The notes beneath the pieces were generated by a model. The model saw nothing but the letters and a program-made list of their open reading frames with translations, was not told the DNA's origin and searched no databases. Position numbers and translations under genes: made by a program. 64,000 nt of DNA, from NCBI GenBank assembly GCA_900111435.1, contig FOIY01000001.1, forward strand, positions 682,001 to 746,000, written 5' to 3'. The stretch is from Ruminococcaceae bacterium KH2T8 (GTDB lineage: Bacteria > Bacillota > Clostridia > Saccharofermentanales > Saccharofermentanaceae). Below are positions 62,257 to 64,000 of the stretch, piece after piece. Position 1 is the stretch's first letter. Every line of letters begins with the position of its first letter.

Positions 62257-64000
62257 CCTCAGCATGAAGCTTCGCCTCAAAATCCCTGAATCGCTGATTG
62301 TATTCCTCATTAAAGTTGACACGGCTATCGATCTTGGAGCTGATCTCACTGTAGTCGATCCTGGCTAATCCTGTTCTTCCGGAGTAGCGATATGCCGTAC
62401 TCCAGCTGGAACTATACGAATCGTGAGAATCTTCCAGATAGTCGATACCATCAGATTCCTTAAGGACATTCTCCCAATCACCTATAAGAGAATCCCTGGA
62501 GATCTCGCCGTTAAAAACAGATTCGAGAGTTTCGTGCTTTACACCGTTCTCATCTACCGAGAAGATTCTCTGATCTCCTTTGGAAGGATCATACCAGCCT
62601 CCGTTCCCCGAGATCATGCTGGCTGATACAGTCTGCTCGTGACCGATATAGATCTCAACATGATGAGAGTTGATGAGTACATCACCGGGCTCAAGATCTG
62701 AGGGCGAAGAAGGACAAGTCATGCGATCAAATCCGTTGTCTTCTAATGCCTGATACATTTCATTCACCGCAAGATTAGTTCCTGTGGTCGTCTGCTTGGT
62801 AGAAAATACCGTATGACCGTCTTCTGCCTGATACTCTTTAGATCTGAGCGGTATTCCCTGCTCGATATATGCTTCCGCGACTACCGAAGCACAGTCATAA
62901 TCGTATGGACCGAAACGTCTTAACGGATCATTATTTATATAGCCGTGTCTGTCGTCCCACGCTATCTGATCTGCTCTTATAACGGCATTAGGAATAACAA
63001 CCATAGGATGATTTGCGATATCGTAGAGAAAATCCTCTTCACTCACTTTGCAATCAGGGAAAGATATTCCCCTCTTGCCAAGTTCGATAAGATACTTGGC
63101 ATCACCTTCATTGATATTCATCCTGAAATCCGTATTGAAATAGTACTGGGACAAAAGGTTAGGATCGAGCCTTGCAACTTCGAGAACTCGCTCGGCAGCG
63201 ATTATCCCTGAACCGCCTCTCTTGGTATATTCTCTGTAAAATCTTGCCATTCCGCTATACACAAACGGATTATGCTCAACATCAACGATTATCCCGTACG
63301 ACTTAAGAAGCTCCGATATATCTTTGGATGACATATCAAGATAACCTCTGTCGGTAAGAATCTTGGAAAGAATGTACTGCGGCAGGTTACTGTCCAGATC
63401 GTTAAAAGGATTCTTGCCATTTATCGTGAACAACTTCACATGATCATTACTGTGATAAGACAATATCCTGTAACCACTGCTGGTCTTAAGGCGTGCCACC
63501 ACCTTTTCAAGATGTGTGATGCAGTTCTTGATACGGTTGATATCAGATTCGAAATTGTTCTCTATAGTCTTTACTCGAGTAATTATCTTATCGATCTCCT
63601 GAGCTGCCGAATCCAAAGTCTCTCCGCCTTTGATGTTTATAGGAGAGAGCGGACTTATCTTCTGGCTTGCCACATTGATCCGAGTATTGTAGGTATTAAA
63701 TATCGGTAAAGAAATTTGCTTCAGTGTATGAAGGGCAAATACTGTCTCTCGCAGCTCTTCAATATCTATCCTGAAATCATTTCCGTGACCGAAATTACCA
63801 TATTCATCCTGATAGGACTTTATGAGCCTTATAAACTCTCGCGACAGGCTCTCTGCAGCATCGAGAAATGATGTATGGACCTCAAAGATATATGCTCTTG
63901 AAGCATCTGCAAGTTTACCCTTAAAGCTGTAAAAGCTTCTGAATTCATTAATAGATGTTCTGTACTTCGGAATACCCGAACCTACAAACGAGTTAAGCGC
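62249..64000 (-). CDS. LXG-domain T7SS protein with NlpC/P60-like enzymatic domain, 5' end beyond window
   Basis: 583 residues are visible; the frame stays open to base 64000, so the true start lies outside. A GTG at 63673 looks like a start but has no ribosome site, and the 109 codons upstream encode the middle of an LXG domain (FYSFKGKLADASRAYIFEVH, TSFLDAAESLSREFIRLI). A coiled segment and an unrecognised domain (about 175-350) follow. The C-terminal domain has YDYDCASVVAEAY (Cys about 370) and DVLINSHHVEIYIG (His about 446/447), matching the catalytic Cys-His of NlpC/P60-type peptidoglycan hydrolases. It may be an antibacterial effector or a wall-opening factor for the T7SS. Confidence 0.82.
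   Translation of the reverse strand, partial: ALNSFVGSGIPKYRTSINEFRSFYSFKGKLADASRAYIFEVHTSFLDAAESLSREFIRLIKSYQDEYGNFGHGNDFRIDIEELRETVFALHTLKQISLPIFNTYNTRINVASQKISPLSPINIKGGETLDSAAQEIDKIITRVKTIENNFESDINRIKNCITHLEKVVARLKTSSGYRILSYHSNDHVKLFTINGKNPFNDLDSNLPQYILSKILTDRGYLDMSSKDISELLKSYGIIVDVEHNPFVYSGMARFYREYTKRGGSGIIAAERVLEVARLDPNLLSQYYFNTDFRMNINEGDAKYLIELGKRGISFPDCKVSEEDFLYDIANHPMVVIPNAVIRADQIAWDDRHGYINNDPLRRFGPYDYDCASVVAEAYIEQGIPLRSKEYQAEDGHTVFSTKQTTTGTNLAVNEMYQALEDNGFDRMTCPSSPSDLEPGDVLINSHHVEIYIGHEQTVSASMISGNGGWYDPSKGDQRIFSVDENGVKHETLESVFNGEISRDSLIGDWENVLKESDGIDYLEDSHDSYSSSWSTAYRYSGRTGLARIDYSEISSKIDSRVNFNEEYNQRFRDFEAKLHAEDE

Noticed and set aside
1-64000. CRISPR array, insertion sequence, prophage or integrated element
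   Set aside because: No regularly spaced repeats, transposase, integrase or terminal repeats with target duplication were seen.

Overview
The window looks like chromosomal DNA of an anaerobic member of the Bacillota, class Clostridia, probably from a gut or other plant-fibre-degrading habitat. The reasons are an anchored family 9 cellulase, an L,D-transpeptidase with clostridial hydrophobic-W repeats, an electron-bifurcating NfnAB pair, T-box control of a tryptophan gene, the L21-Prp-L27-Obg operon in which L27 carries the cleavable Firmicutes pre-sequence, strong GGAGG ribosome binding sites, TRTGn-type extended -10 promoters and a type VIIb secretion locus. No transposase, integrase, phage gene, CRISPR array or rRNA gene was seen. 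One tRNA gene (Leu, anticodon UAG) is present.

Layout. Positions 1-9,800, all minus strand: a partial lipoprotein, a GT87-like membrane glycosyltransferase, dnaE and uvrB, and a two-gene ABC exporter. Positions 9,975-19,800: a plus-strand lipoprotein, NfnB/NfnA, the cellulase with the transpeptidase upstream of it, tRNA-Leu, an HD phosphohydrolase with a small monooxygenase-like gene, an SH3-CAP lipoprotein and a BFD-like [2Fe-2S] protein. Positions 19,900-28,000: lepA-lepB, membrane proteins (one split by an in-frame stop), aspS-hisS and rsmE. Positions 28,000-37,200: an AIM24-family protein, a membrane protein flanked by two near-identical terminators, a degenerate PdxK/ThiD-like protein, TrpB2 behind a Trp-specific T-box, prmA, a YhgE/Pip-like protein and a TetR regulator. 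Positions 37,500-49,600: an orphan solute-binding-like lipoprotein, rplU-prp-rpmA-obg, murC with a membrane partner, a YbaK deacylase with a Kef-type antiporter, an anchored esterase and a VOC-domain protein.

Positions 49,600-64,000 form one minus-strand type VIIb secretion (T7SSb) locus. In transcription order it holds: an LXG protein with an NlpC/P60-like enzymatic domain, whose 5' end lies beyond the window; a frameshifted small ORF; esxA behind a strong promoter and followed by a terminator; then esaA, an essA-position gene, esaB, essB and essC; then an effector cassette with a DUF4176 protein, two small helical Lap-like proteins, an LXG toxin with a C-terminal HNH/WHH-like nuclease, and a DUF4272-like putative immunity gene. 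The cassette looks more AT-rich than the machinery genes, as expected for an exchangeable module.

The most interesting observations are the T7SSb locus with an effector at each end, a leaderless-mRNA signature shared by three genes (uvrB, rsmE, tetR), a seven-copy 7-bp repeat array just upstream of the T-box promoter, the nonsense-split zinc-finger membrane gene, and the pseudokinase-like PdxK/ThiD homologue. All functional calls rest on reading the sequence and remembered family features; no database search was run.
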